A DNA stretch of 64,000 nt from Rudanella paleaurantiibacter (GCF_009184635.1 NZ_WELI01000014.1:1-64000), one strand, 5' to 3'. Counted from the stretch's first letter, positions 17,901 to 27,612 are shown. The notes: generated by a model not told the origin, from the letters alone. Made by a program: numbers and translations.

Positions 17901-20013
17901 GGAGTACACCGACCGCACCGACGAAGACCTATTTGCCAACGAACGGCTGCGGGTGGTGCAGGCCCTCACCAAACGCTACCGCTTTTTCCATTACCCGCTT
18001 GAGTTTGTGGAGGTTTTTGCCGAGCGGGGTGGCTTTGATGTGATTGTGGGCAACCCGCCCTGGCTCAAGATGGAGTTTGCTGAAGCCGACATTGTGGCCG
18101 AGCGGTTCCCCGAAGTGGCCATCCGGGGCGTAACGGCCCCCGAAGTCCGCAAAAAGCTGACCGGCTACTTTTCGGGTGCCCCCGGCCTGCGCGAGCTGTA
18201 CCTGAGCGAGCAGGTAGCCGCCGAAAGCACGGCCAACTTCATGAACGGCCTCCAGAACTACCCGCTCTTGGTGGGGCAGCAAACCAACCTCTACAAGTGC
18301 GTCCTGGAAAACACCCTCGGGCTATTGGCCCCCGAAGGCTTTGCCGGCCTGCTCCATCCCGAAAGTATCTATGACGACCCCAATGGCCAACCGCTTCGAC
18401 GAGTTGTTTATCAGCGATTGCGGTATCATTTTCAATTTCAGAACGCTTTCAATCTTTTTGCAGAAGTCGCACATAGAGAGAAATACGGAATCAATGTGTA
18501 CTCAGGTACTGAAAGCAGGGAACCAAATTTTGAATCAATCAATAACCTGTTTCATCCCAATACTTTGGATGGTTGCTTTATACACAACGGTTTCGGGCCT
18601 GTTGGAGGAATTAAAATAATGTCAGGCTCAGAAGATGACAGTTTTACTTGGAATGTCAGACCACATAAGGAGAGGATTGTCAAGTTTACTGCAAATGAAT
18701 TGCGAGTTTTGGCTTCTACTTTTGAAAATTCAGATGAGTGGGAAACGACTAAGCTTGTAAGCGTACATGCAGAGGCAATAATGTCAATTCTTAAAAAGCT
18801 GAGTGTATTATCAAAAACAGTAAACAGTGTAGAAAATAAGGTTACGGTTTGTTGGGATGAAACCAATGCAGTTAATGCGGGGATAATCAAAAGAGAAACC
18901 TCATTTCCATTATATGAAGAGATGGGGATGATCTTTAGTGGACCACATTTCTATTTAGCAAACCCTTTTTATAAAACTCCAAGAGAGATCTGTACTGACA
19001 AAGCACATTATGATGTGATTGATACAGAATCAATTAGTCCCGATTTCTTTCCGCGTACAAATTACATTCCAGCTATTGGCCTTTCGGAGTTTGTCCAGAA
19101 GCAAAGAGGCTTTGTAATTAATGAAAATGCTTCCAAGCAAAAAGAATTCAATAAAACTGAGGCTAGATATGATAATTGGTTTGACTATTTTAAAGTTTGT
19201 TTTAGCAAAATGCTGAACAATGCTGGAGAAAGAACGTTACAACCAGCCATAATTCCGCCCAGAGTTTCACATATAAACCTGGTCATCTCAGTTACTGCAA
19301 AAAAAGAAGACATCTTAGTTGATATCGCATCAATCACGTCTTCTATTGTACTCGACTTTTTTGTAAAAACAGTAGGACGAGGAGACCTTTATCAATCTAC
19401 CATTGTAAACTTCCCACTCGGCATTTCCGAACCCTACCGCACAGCCTTGGCGGTCAGAACATTGCGGCTTAACTGTTTAAACAAGTACTACGCCCCGCTA
19501 TGGGAGCGGCAGTTTAGCCCCGCCTTTACGGCGCAGCAGTGGGCCGTTCAGGATGCCCGGCTGTCGCCGTTTGGGTCGCTCACGGCGGAGTGGGTTTGGG
19601 CTACGCCCCTGCGCAACGCGTTTGAGCGTCGGCAGGCGTTGGTCGAGATCGATGTACTGTCGGCCATGGCGCTGGGCCTCACGCTAGATGAGCTGCTGCT
19701 CATTTACGAGGTGCAGTTCCCCGTGCTCCAGCAAAACGAAGCCGACACCTGGTACGATGCCCGCGGGCGCATTGTGTTTACGTGCAGCCGGGGCCTCACG
19801 GGCGTGGGCGTGGAGCGCACCCTATGGGAGAGCGAGCTAAAAGGCCGCAGCCCGGAGCAGGGCCCCTACCACTACACCATCACTCGCTCGGAGTTGTACC
19901 GGGGGCAGGTGGTGGAGTTCCACCCGCCCTTTACCCGGCAAGACCGCGCCGAGGATTACCGGGCGGTGTGGAAGTCTTTTACAGAATTATACAGCCTTGA
20001 AAAAATTCGGTAA
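14902..20013 (+). CDS. Giant PglX/DrmMI-like adenine-specific DNA methyltransferase
   Basis: A 1703-residue class I SAM-dependent N6-adenine methylase of the Eco57I/PglX type. A long N-terminal region (1-570) precedes the core. A-S-Y-Y-T-P-E-V-L near 568 opens the catalytic domain, SAM motif I is L-E-P-A-M-G-A-A-A-F near 611, and the catalytic N-P-P-W is near residue 1050. A basic linker rich in G, K and S lies near 442-475. Bases about 18390-19425, the region expected to hold the target-recognition domain, are clearly AT-rich inside a GC-rich gene. In DISARM the methylase marks host DNA while the helicases act on unmarked DNA. Whether this protein also cuts is not evident. Confidence 0.85.
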   Translation: MLKSIQNTGEFFASNYFDDEFARKVLQKSGYEAEALKPVQDKLAGLKNRYFAFKDAYLSGSMRAKDRITETHRFHGYLLDALGYPGARPDYTDLFHLSETEVLPVRHTLRRTDGRPALMILEMQALIRDGDNEPPGLFEQRYNTEDDADPAPAQRFHRSQWDNVFQVPEGLKLSPSIINEAISTLFLLETDRRPPYILLLAGNVVYLFEGEKWFRGAYLTFDLEELFAEAARDRTLYGLFWCLVGKDALAPDSHQSAGRLLLDQLDEDSHRSAYEVTKDLREGIVAAVEGLANEAVWYWANNPAPGTAPDDATEVDARQLKDECLTLVYRLLFLFYAESRPELNILPTDDPVYAKGYSLERLRDLELVPLTSDSSRNGYFFDDSLRQLFRLLRQGYKPADPERSFGVRPLDSPLFDENRLTLLKSVRIRNVVWQEIIGRLSLSRRSAGPRGNAAKGKGKGKVPSSRGPSSRGRISYANLGINQLGSVYESLLAYRGFFADEDHILVKNPSSPDADAEVVPRRRRDDFKDNEIVRERTESGEETHRELIIPKGRFLYRLSGRDRQQSASYYTPEVLTQATVRYTLKPILERLGKDRIHGGLSATDLLNLNILEPAMGAAAFHNEVINQLAEAYLQHRQQELKTKIAPNDYREQLQRVKAHLATNHVYGVDLNPTAVELGKLSLWLNVIHRDMPPPFFGYRLGVGNAVVGAGLKTYAYADVKLTYTNKTRTKWEPREWWTKAPKPLNWKPKSKAFAVNRRDDEIYHFLLPDKNMVPSAGIKALWEATDPGDLFAQQQAENRKTAFANWKKEFFKPIDAEEYRQLQRICQKIDELLTQHYRFQRRVADETRQDEPFFGFEPKGQLILDYAERERMAENRQRTNAPYFILRSIMDYWCALWFWDVRQADQLPSRRQWYADVANLLKLDMDEERRNGGKPERANSPGVALEATQLDMFAPTGTPDRVVQTRLDFTTTLEKRGGDGGGVNTYRQADEQLAVEEAIVEYTDRTDEDLFANERLRVVQALTKRYRFFHYPLEFVEVFAERGGFDVIVGNPPWLKMEFAEADIVAERFPEVAIRGVTAPEVRKKLTGYFSGAPGLRELYLSEQVAAESTANFMNGLQNYPLLVGQQTNLYKCVLENTLGLLAPEGFAGLLHPESIYDDPNGQPLRRVVYQRLRYHFQFQNAFNLFAEVAHREKYGINVYSGTESREPNFESINNLFHPNTLDGCFIHNGFGPVGGIKIMSGSEDDSFTWNVRPHKERIVKFTANELRVLASTFENSDEWETTKLVSVHAEAIMSILKKLSVLSKTVNSVENKVTVCWDETNAVNAGIIKRETSFPLYEEMGMIFSGPHFYLANPFYKTPREICTDKAHYDVIDTESISPDFFPRTNYIPAIGLSEFVQKQRGFVINENASKQKEFNKTEARYDNWFDYFKVCFSKMLNNAGERTLQPAIIPPRVSHINLVISVTAKKEDILVDIASITSSIVLDFFVKTVGRGDLYQSTIVNFPLGISEPYRTALAVRTLRLNCLNKYYAPLWERQFSPAFTAQQWAVQDARLSPFGSLTAEWVWATPLRNAFERRQALVEIDVLSAMALGLTLDELLLIYEVQFPVLQQNEADTWYDARGRIVFTCSRGLTGVGVERTLWESELKGRSPEQGPYHYTITRSELYRGQVVEFHPPFTRQDRAEDYRAVWKSFTELYSLEKIR

Positions 20014-20066
20014 ACAGTAACTCTTAGCTTAAATAACCATCTATTACACACCCAAAATTACCAGAA

Positions 20067-23000
20067 ATGGAAGCTGAACTAGTTGAAGAGAAATTAAAAG
20101 GTCACTGGCGAATCGACGATCTTTTACTAATTGCTGAATACAGAAGGTCAGAAAAAAATCCGAGATATGGGTATTTCACCAATTGTACAGCGAATGATCG
20201 CAAAGTGTTTTATCCTTTTGTTGAGGGGCATGCACAAGCAGAACGAGTTGTATTGCACTTACTTCATAACGAAAACCTGATAATCGGTAAACATTATGCC
20301 GTGCGGGTTAAACCCGCCATCAAGAATAGAAGCACCAATCCATATTTGGTAGAAATAGATGAGGTATTAGAAATAGAGGGATACGAGTCGCCACAGGAGT
20401 TTATCAAGAAATGGTTTAGCCGAAAGGGCGAAAATCCGGGCGATGCAGCCACCATTGCTTCCCAGCTACGGCTCAACGAACTGGAGTTGTACACCCAAAC
20501 TGAGCGATTCATTTTTGAGCTTTTGCAGAACGCAGACGATATGCCCACCAGCGGCAAAAAGGTCAACGTTCGAATGGAATTGCTGGGCGATTATTTTCTG
20601 TTTTTGCACGACGGAAAATTCTTCGACCGCAACGACGTAATGGCCATCGCTGATGCGGCCCGAAGCACCAAGTCACGTGACAAAACCAAAACCGGCTACA
20701 AGGGTATCGGCTTCAAATCAGTGTTTACCGACTCGAACCGGGTGTTCATCAGGTCACAAAGCTACTCATTCAAATTCGATAAGCTTCACCCCATCTATTC
20801 TGATTTCTGGCAACTATATGCCAAATACATGGAGGACTCGTCGGAAAGCAAACGGGTCGAGATCAGGCGGGAATACACCGGCCGGGAAGCCGAATTTACC
20901 CAGATTGAACGCATTCCATGGCAAATCAAGCCTATCTGGGTAGAACTGGCCGATTACCCCGATGAGCTAAAAAGATCTGACTTCTGGGCCAGCCAGAACG
21001 TAGCCATTGCGTTAGAGATTGGGCAGGCAACATTGGCCGAGAAGCAGTATGACCAAAAAATTAGCAAGCTGTTGTGTGAACCCCGTTTTCTACTTTTTCT
21101 ACGGAACATAACCTCAGTTAGCTATACGCACAACGACCAGAAAAGCACGTTGGCACTGCAAACGGCGGGGCCGCAGTTGGAAATACGGCGTAACGATAGG
21201 TTACAGGCCACCTACGAAAAATGGGATGCAGAGATCACCATATCAAACGAGAGTTTTACCGAAGCGGGCCTGCAGTTTCAGAAACGGGCGTTGCAGGACG
21301 GTAAGTATGAGTTTGTTACCCAAGATGGTCAGCAGGTCAAGAACATACCCGAAAAACTGGCGATCCTCGAACGCACTACGCTGACGTTTGCGGCTCAGAT
21401 TGAAGAGGACAAAATAAAACGGGTCGATAAAGACGAAGCTATTTTGTTCAACTACCTGCCTACGTCTGACAAACGCTTCGCATTCCCCTTTCTGGTAAAC
21501 GGTGATTTCGTTACTAAGACCGACCGAGAGTTTATTCTGCACGAAAACCTGTGGAATCAATATCTGTTCTATCACATCGGCTATTCGCACATCAACTGGC
21601 TGAGCCGACTGTCCAAAAGCAACCGTCATCCCGCTTCGTACCTCAATCTATTGGTCAGCGACCTGAAAGATGAAAAGCACCCCTCGGAGTCCGACATCAA
21701 CGCAGCTTTCAACCGGGGGGTCCGTAAGGCCGTCAGCGACCTGCCTTTTATCCGTTCTGTTACGGGTTACGTGGAGTTACCTGCCAATATCATACTGGAT
21801 GAGGTTAGATTAGCGAAGGTACTGGGTACCTCATTCTTTTATGCCTTTACAGGTACGTCGAAGCAAATGCCCGACAGCCGTATAGAACCAGCGATCCTAC
21901 GTCGTGCATTTCTGTCCATCGACCGGTTTGAGATCAAAGAGTTTGTAGATCGGTTGGCACAGGATGAATCGGTGAAGATATTAGCCGGAGCAGTCAGCGG
22001 GTTAAACGAGCTGCGGTATAATGCATTTCTGGACTGGCTCCATGTTCATTGCAAGGAAAATACCAACTTGTTGGGCCCCATACTACCTAACCTTCCTATT
22101 CTTCGATTCGGCAACGAGGTTGTATCGTGGTCAGCTATTGCTAATCAGGATGACTACCTGCTGATTGATAACCGAACAAAAGACCTGCCCGCCGAATTAT
22201 CCGCACTGGGCTTTAAGGTATCCTCCGTCAATATTGACCTATTTCCAGCTATTAAGTCGGCATTTCAAACACGCGATACGTACTTAGATTCAGACGTGGT
22301 GCTCTACGACAAAGTGAGTGAGCGGTGCAGTCAGTACAGCCTTGAGCCGGAGCAAAAAGCAGCTCTATTTTCGTTGTTCGTTGGGCTCAATCGGGTTGGC
22401 GACGAAAAACACACCCGAACGCTTCGATTATTTTCGGACGAGCAGGGCGTACAACGCCCGTTAGACAAGCTCCTGAACAGGAACATAGAAGGACTGCCAC
22501 ACTGGTTGACCTCCTACACGATCCGGGAGCCGGAGTTTAAGGTACTACCCCCGGCAGCCCGCAACGCGCTCGTGAAGTCTTCCACTCTATTTTCAAAACT
22601 CCTCTGCGACCCAAACGTGCTGACTGACTGTACGCAGCATCTGGATAGTCAAAACGTTGCGGAGTGGGGTAGGCAACTGCAACTGTGGCGAGCCAAAGAC
22701 TCTATAACGCCAACGGCAGGCTGGAATGACCTACCGTGGCTATACACCAACGACACCCACCGCTTCCAGGCTGCGGCAGCGCTTTGGGATCACCACGTCC
22801 TAACTGCCATACCCGCGCAGGCAGTCATCGAATCGCTAACTGGCTGGTTAATGCCTCACCCAGACTCCCAAACGCTGATCGAGCACTTTGGGTTAGCAAT
22901 CAGGTCGGCCCCCCTCACCACTAGTATTATTCATACCGATAAGACGCTGAGCAAAGCTGAAACCCGGCTATTAATTGATTTTCTTGAAAAAGCTAATGAA

Positions 23001-25346
23001 GCTGCGTTCCTAACAGAATGGACAATTTCGGCCACAGAAGCTGGCTATCAGCTCAGCAAGCTGCTCAACCAAACCGTTTACGCTGCCGACGCATCTATCC
23101 AGTCATTTATAAAGACCTCCGGCCTTGATGATAGGTTCGTAACGATGCCCGACGGGCTGGCCGATACCGATACCTTAGCGGCCATAGGTGCCGTAACAGG
23201 CGATGCGCTGTTGAACTTGCTTATTGAACAACAGGCTACCCTTGCATTGGCCCCGCTATTGCTGAAACGGTCAGATCCGAAGTTGTATGCTACTTATCTT
23301 CACAAACTACCAGTTTTAGCTATCTCCTCCTCCGCGATCTACTCGCCAGAATCGCCAGAAGTGCAGGTATTGAAGATGGCCCGCAACTTACAGGAGCCAG
23401 AAAGTTCAGCGGCCTTTCAGGCACTATTGGACAAGACAATGCTGGATGGGCTACCCATCAGCGAGTGCTCCGATTTTTCGGATATGGTACAAGTCGAATT
23501 AGTATCTGGAAAGGAGCCTTACGAGTTTTCGACCGCCGACCTGCTACCAAACAATGCCAATCGGATTGATCGGATTGAAAAAGCTATTAAGGCTTTCAGC
23601 AGTTGCAGTAAACTAGTCAGTGAGCGCTTTCTACGGGAGAAAGTCTTCTCCGCTAAAACTCTCAAACCAGCAGATGCTGAATCAGAAATTTTCAAGGCCA
23701 CTCCAACGTACCTAACGCCAATACAGGTCGTTTTCCTGCAGGTACGTCGGCTCGCTCAATCTCAACTCCCCCCAATACAGACTAAACACTTTTTTGACCA
23801 TTGGAGTGAGAAGAAGCGGGAAGCGAAAGCCTGGGCCGAATTGGGTACGTACCTGAACCTGCTGCACGACAAAGGGATCGAAGAGAGCCATATTCCGCTG
23901 GGCCTGGAGCATTGTGTGATAGACCCCGACTATTGCCTGGAACCGGATGAATTGCTACCTGATTTTTACGCCAAATGGGCCGATACAGAAGACAAGAAAA
24001 CCTTCCTGACGAAGTTTAGCGACGGACCCAATGGCCCTGATTCCGACGTGGTAAAACTCAGAAAAGCCTTACTCAATAGCGATGACGCCACCGCTAAGGT
24101 ATGCCAGCGAACATTGGACAACCCCTTACGTATCAACACGCTCAACTGGCTAAGCGCGCAGCAAAATGACGAATTCGTCACGGCGTGTATCGGTTGTATC
24201 GGCGAGATGCTGAATAAAATCGAATGGCCTGCTGACCAACAACCCATTGTCCCGATTATAACCTCCATTGAAGCCAGCGTTAAGACCTACCGATTGGCTG
24301 AGTTTGCTAATCAGGTAGTGCATACGTGGTCGGATGACTGGAAACCCTACGAGACAGAAATTCACAGCCTACTGACCACACAGAAGGCATGGGTCGTCGA
24401 GAATTCATTCCCTGTCGCTTTAGATAAACTAATCGGGAAACTGGCTACCATTTGCCCGAATAGAGAGCTGGCTAAGGATATTTTGGAGGGTTCGACTTCA
24501 CCATCGGCCCCCTTTTACGAGACGTGGGAATTAAAAGACGAGTATCCGATCCATGTAATTCAAAGTAATAGGATACCGTGGCAGGTCTGGTACGACGATC
24601 AGCTTGTATCAGTTGAAGAGGACGGAGAAAGTTATTTTAACGAAGAAACAAGTACCACCTACCTGACAGCCAAACCTGCAAAGAGTTTTCCGCTTAATCT
24701 ACCTGAATGCTTTCCTGAAACACCCAGAAATGAATTATATGAACTGGCTCTAAAATCAAGAGAACACCCAGAAGATGAGCCTCGTTCTCAGCGTAAGTTT
24801 TACACACCAGAATTTGAACGCATCATCGGAGGTGACGAGTTGAACGATATACAACAGGGGAAAGAATTTAAATCAGCTGTTCTTCGGGGTATTCCTTATC
24901 TGGAAGAACAAGGATTTGATTTCAGCGAAAGTGAAGTCTCACTTGGCCTTCATTTTATGAATGTTAAGCGGGCTGGATTTAAAGATCCATACAACATTAC
25001 TTTTAGAAGCGCGAAACGGGGACTCCTTTACCTGAACCTGGGTGCCTGGAAACGGCTGGGAGTTAATAATGAGGTGCTGATCGTCGTATATCAGGGAGGT
25101 GAGATGCGTCTGTTTTCCTCGAAAGAAGAGTTGCTAGCCGAGAAATGGAATGAATACATGCTTTACCGTGTGGAAAAACCTGATAAGATTGATGCAAATT
25201 ATGAGGGCATAACCCTCCATGAGAAAACAACCCACCTACTGTTTGTAACAAGCGAAAAAATGTATCAGAGTTTGTATCAGGACAAACTCGCTCAACGAAC
25301 AAACAAATCCATAAATGCCGCTACGTCAACCCCTGACGAGCTATAA
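20067..25346 (+). CDS. Giant sacsin/Hsp90-like ATPase protein
   Basis: A 1759-residue protein with a GHKL (Hsp90-like) ATPase domain near residues 135-235. The N box reads F-I-F-E-L-L-Q-N-A-D-D, then H-D-G-K-F-F and T-G-Y-K-G-I-G-F-K-S-V-F, the sacsin-type lid. The first 100 residues may form a small separate domain. About 1300 residues without recognised motifs follow, then a compact C-terminal domain (about 1570-1730) with Y-N-I-T-F-R-S-A-K-R-G and V-L-I-V-V-Y-Q-G that I cannot name. Sacsin-like ATPases with helicases and methylases recur in defence islands. It starts 53 bases after the methylase, and the helicase follows after 6 bases. A sensor or remodelling role is inference. Confidence 0.75.
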   Translation: MEAELVEEKLKGHWRIDDLLLIAEYRRSEKNPRYGYFTNCTANDRKVFYPFVEGHAQAERVVLHLLHNENLIIGKHYAVRVKPAIKNRSTNPYLVEIDEVLEIEGYESPQEFIKKWFSRKGENPGDAATIASQLRLNELELYTQTERFIFELLQNADDMPTSGKKVNVRMELLGDYFLFLHDGKFFDRNDVMAIADAARSTKSRDKTKTGYKGIGFKSVFTDSNRVFIRSQSYSFKFDKLHPIYSDFWQLYAKYMEDSSESKRVEIRREYTGREAEFTQIERIPWQIKPIWVELADYPDELKRSDFWASQNVAIALEIGQATLAEKQYDQKISKLLCEPRFLLFLRNITSVSYTHNDQKSTLALQTAGPQLEIRRNDRLQATYEKWDAEITISNESFTEAGLQFQKRALQDGKYEFVTQDGQQVKNIPEKLAILERTTLTFAAQIEEDKIKRVDKDEAILFNYLPTSDKRFAFPFLVNGDFVTKTDREFILHENLWNQYLFYHIGYSHINWLSRLSKSNRHPASYLNLLVSDLKDEKHPSESDINAAFNRGVRKAVSDLPFIRSVTGYVELPANIILDEVRLAKVLGTSFFYAFTGTSKQMPDSRIEPAILRRAFLSIDRFEIKEFVDRLAQDESVKILAGAVSGLNELRYNAFLDWLHVHCKENTNLLGPILPNLPILRFGNEVVSWSAIANQDDYLLIDNRTKDLPAELSALGFKVSSVNIDLFPAIKSAFQTRDTYLDSDVVLYDKVSERCSQYSLEPEQKAALFSLFVGLNRVGDEKHTRTLRLFSDEQGVQRPLDKLLNRNIEGLPHWLTSYTIREPEFKVLPPAARNALVKSSTLFSKLLCDPNVLTDCTQHLDSQNVAEWGRQLQLWRAKDSITPTAGWNDLPWLYTNDTHRFQAAAALWDHHVLTAIPAQAVIESLTGWLMPHPDSQTLIEHFGLAIRSAPLTTSIIHTDKTLSKAETRLLIDFLEKANEAAFLTEWTISATEAGYQLSKLLNQTVYAADASIQSFIKTSGLDDRFVTMPDGLADTDTLAAIGAVTGDALLNLLIEQQATLALAPLLLKRSDPKLYATYLHKLPVLAISSSAIYSPESPEVQVLKMARNLQEPESSAAFQALLDKTMLDGLPISECSDFSDMVQVELVSGKEPYEFSTADLLPNNANRIDRIEKAIKAFSSCSKLVSERFLREKVFSAKTLKPADAESEIFKATPTYLTPIQVVFLQVRRLAQSQLPPIQTKHFFDHWSEKKREAKAWAELGTYLNLLHDKGIEESHIPLGLEHCVIDPDYCLEPDELLPDFYAKWADTEDKKTFLTKFSDGPNGPDSDVVKLRKALLNSDDATAKVCQRTLDNPLRINTLNWLSAQQNDEFVTACIGCIGEMLNKIEWPADQQPIVPIITSIEASVKTYRLAEFANQVVHTWSDDWKPYETEIHSLLTTQKAWVVENSFPVALDKLIGKLATICPNRELAKDILEGSTSPSAPFYETWELKDEYPIHVIQSNRIPWQVWYDDQLVSVEEDGESYFNEETSTTYLTAKPAKSFPLNLPECFPETPRNELYELALKSREHPEDEPRSQRKFYTPEFERIIGGDELNDIQQGKEFKSAVLRGIPYLEEQGFDFSESEVSLGLHFMNVKRAGFKDPYNITFRSAKRGLLYLNLGAWKRLGVNNEVLIVVYQGGEMRLFSSKEELLAEKWNEYMLYRVEKPDKIDANYEGITLHEKTTHLLFVTSEKMYQSLYQDKLAQRTNKSINAATSTPDEL

Positions 25347-25352
25347 GAAGAT

Positions 25353-27104
25353 ATGACTAGCCGGGAAACCCAGATAGAGTTCTACGAATGCGAACTGCGC
25401 CAGATTGAGTTAGACATTAAACGAACCCGTGAGTCCCTTCCTATCAGTTTAGTTGCCAACGAAGAACTGTTCAGGGGACTCTATCAGGGTTATGATGTAC
25501 TCAGGGGCAACATCTTCATCGACTTCCGGAGAGACAAGCCAACTCCCCGGCTCGATCAACTATTTACGGCTTTCGTAGTGAGTGCCGAAAACAAATCATT
25601 AGAACGATGGAAACAAATTCTCTACTGTGATTTACTAAGTTCATTAAATAGTGAAACAGACCTTTCTGAATTAAAAGTCGTCAATTTTATTTCGGCCGAT
25701 AATCCTGATATGATCAGGGCTATATGCAGGGATGTATCACTATCATTCATTGATTGCAGGCAGCGAAATGAGATGATTTGCTTGGGTCCGGCTGAACCAC
25801 CGGTAGAGTATCTGGTTAACTTACGCCATCTTACTGAACTATTACCTAGCGATAAGCCTCGTAGGTCATGGGAAAAACTATTGCTTAATTCGCCTACTCT
25901 TAAGCCGGACCGCCTTCCGATACTACTAACGGAAGCAGAGGATATTCCTCAAGTACTTGAAGATGCTGTACATAGCCACCGACTTATCGTATTGCAAGGC
26001 CCTCCTGGAACAGGCAAGACGCATCAAATCGCGGATACTATTGCGCGATTACTGAATGAAAACCAATCCGTCTTATTAACAGCTCAGACCAATCGCTCAG
26101 TGGTTGAGGTTTGTGCCAAACCTTTTTTACAACCATTGCTAACCGATGGAAAGGTTAGTAAAACAAGCCTGTCTGGCTCTGAAAAAGCGGCTTACCCAGC
26201 ACTACTGCCAGCGAAAGAGGTCACAGCGCAACCGGGTCATGCTGTTCTAACAACATTCTATCAATTCTCCATGCACTGGGAGAAGTATGAAGAGCCTGTC
26301 TTCGACTACATAATTGTTGAGGAGGCAAGTCAGGCATTTTTAACTACACTGGCGGGGGCGTTGAAACTGGGCCAGTATGTTATTGTAGTTGGCGATCCTT
26401 ACCAGCTCGAACCAATCATAAAATGTAATAAAGCGTTTGAAAAATTTAAGGGCATTGAGCAATTGGTAAATGGGCTTCAGACATTATGTTCGATGCCAAC
26501 TATTCCCTTTTATCGTAAGGTTGAAACGCGCCGACTTATGGAACGGTCGACCCGTTTCACGAATCTGTTTTATCAAAATACTATCCGCTCCCTGGCGTTG
26601 AATAAGAGCCTTGAAACTGATAGAGAACTGCTCGGACCGGATTGGAAAGATAAGATCCCTGATTCTGGGGGGCCTGTACTTTGTACGTATGCTAGCACAA
26701 GCGTTGGAAAACAACTGCCTGCCAAGGCAATGAAGTTTATCACAAATCTGCTCGACGCATTGTTTACTAAACTCAATAGGCAGGAGGTAGCTGTGTTAGT
26801 GCCGTTTCGAGAAACGTTATCGCAGTGTCAACGCGAACTTAAGCCACGATTTACGGAGAAAGCTTTGCTCATTGAGACAGTTGACCGTGTACAGGGTTTA
26901 GATGTGGACTATTGCTTCTATATACTTCCTGATGACGGCTACCCACATTCTTTGAACCAAAATCGTTTTAATGTAGCAACCAGTCGCGCGCGTAAAGCAA
27001 CTATCATTGTTGCTCATCATCAGATTTCTAAGCTAGCGGCTGCTAATCCAGCTGTTATTAGGTACCTGACAGAGGCAATAATTGAATACCGAATTGAAAT
27101 TTAA
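25353..27104 (+). CDS. SF1 helicase, Dna2/Upf1-like
   Basis: A 583-residue helicase. Walker A is Q-G-P-P-G-T-G-K-T near residue 213-221; Walker B/motif II is I-I-V-E-E-A-S-Q near 319; motif III is V-V-G-D-P-Y-Q-L near 347. The C-terminal lobe has V-D-R-V-Q-G-L-D-V-D-Y and F-N-V-A-T-S-R-A-R-K near 535-545. The first 200 residues are charged and have no known fold. It lies six bases after the Hsp90-like gene and is the last intact gene of the operon. The two form a likely functional pair in which one senses or unfolds and the other unwinds. Confidence 0.8.
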   Translation: MTSRETQIEFYECELRQIELDIKRTRESLPISLVANEELFRGLYQGYDVLRGNIFIDFRRDKPTPRLDQLFTAFVVSAENKSLERWKQILYCDLLSSLNSETDLSELKVVNFISADNPDMIRAICRDVSLSFIDCRQRNEMICLGPAEPPVEYLVNLRHLTELLPSDKPRRSWEKLLLNSPTLKPDRLPILLTEAEDIPQVLEDAVHSHRLIVLQGPPGTGKTHQIADTIARLLNENQSVLLTAQTNRSVVEVCAKPFLQPLLTDGKVSKTSLSGSEKAAYPALLPAKEVTAQPGHAVLTTFYQFSMHWEKYEEPVFDYIIVEEASQAFLTTLAGALKLGQYVIVVGDPYQLEPIIKCNKAFEKFKGIEQLVNGLQTLCSMPTIPFYRKVETRRLMERSTRFTNLFYQNTIRSLALNKSLETDRELLGPDWKDKIPDSGGPVLCTYASTSVGKQLPAKAMKFITNLLDALFTKLNRQEVAVLVPFRETLSQCQRELKPRFTEKALLIETVDRVQGLDVDYCFYILPDDGYPHSLNQNRFNVATSRARKATIIVAHHQISKLAAANPAVIRYLTEAIIEYRIEI

Positions 27105-27110
27105 ACCGGC

Positions 27111-27216
27111 ATACTTCCATTACAACAGGCTCTTGAAGTCCGAGAATCCATTTACGAGTACCTTCCATGCTAGACCTTCCGGATAAGCCTTCGACCATTT
27201 CCTTTTCCAGCACAAA
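27111..27216 (+). pseudogene. 5' scar of a second giant DUF1998 helicase gene
   Basis: Translating from 27111 gives I-L-P-L-Q-Q-A-L-E-V-R-E-S-I-Y-E-Y-L, matching the first 18 residues of the helicase at 34880, with the start ATG changed to ATA. By eye about 41 of the first 54 bases agree. After a deletion, CCGGATAAGCCTTCGACCAT matches the region that encodes residues 30-36 of the intact gene. A stop (TAG at 27170) and deletions make it dead. It begins six bases after the SF1 helicase stop, so a giant helicase gene once stood directly downstream of this operon. Confidence 0.75.
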
Positions 27217-27410
27217 GAAGGTATTCGTAAATAGACTCACTATTTCAGGTCGCTCTTATCGTTGTTTGTTTAGGAATTGGCAGAATAAAATTACTTCGCT
27301 CGAACACTGGCCACCAATTGATCAATAACCGTGACAGCACACTAAATAATATGCCTACCACTTGCTGACCAACAACAAAATAGGTTATCAGAACGAACGG
27401 TTCTGGTAAT
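27217..27410. other. Unassigned scar sequence
   Basis: About 190 bases between the two gene scars. I see no gene; it is probably what remains from the internal deletion of the old helicase gene and following DNA. Confidence 0.4.
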
Positions 27411-27612
27411 AAAACGAAGCCGACACCTGGTACAATGCCCGTGGGCGCATTGTGTTTGCGTGCAGCCGGGGCCTCACAGGCTTGGAGCGCGCTTTGTTGG
27501 AAAACGCGCTAAAAGGCCTCAGCCGGGAGTAGGTGCCGTACCGGCACACCACCACCTGCCCCCGCTAAGACCGGGCTGTGGATTATAAACGGGTGTGGAG
27601 AGGGTTTGCGCA
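27411..27612 (+). pseudogene. 3' scar of a second PglX-like methyltransferase gene
   Basis: Bases 27411-27481 match 19733-19803 of the intact methylase at about 67 of 71 positions by eye (E-A-D-T-W-Y then A-R-G-R-I-V-F). Similarity then weakens, with small deletions and a TAG near 27530, and ends at about V-D-Y-K-R-V-W-R, the counterpart of the methylase C-terminus. No reading frame survives. The fragment shows that a second methylase copy, or a duplicated end, once lay here. Confidence 0.8.
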
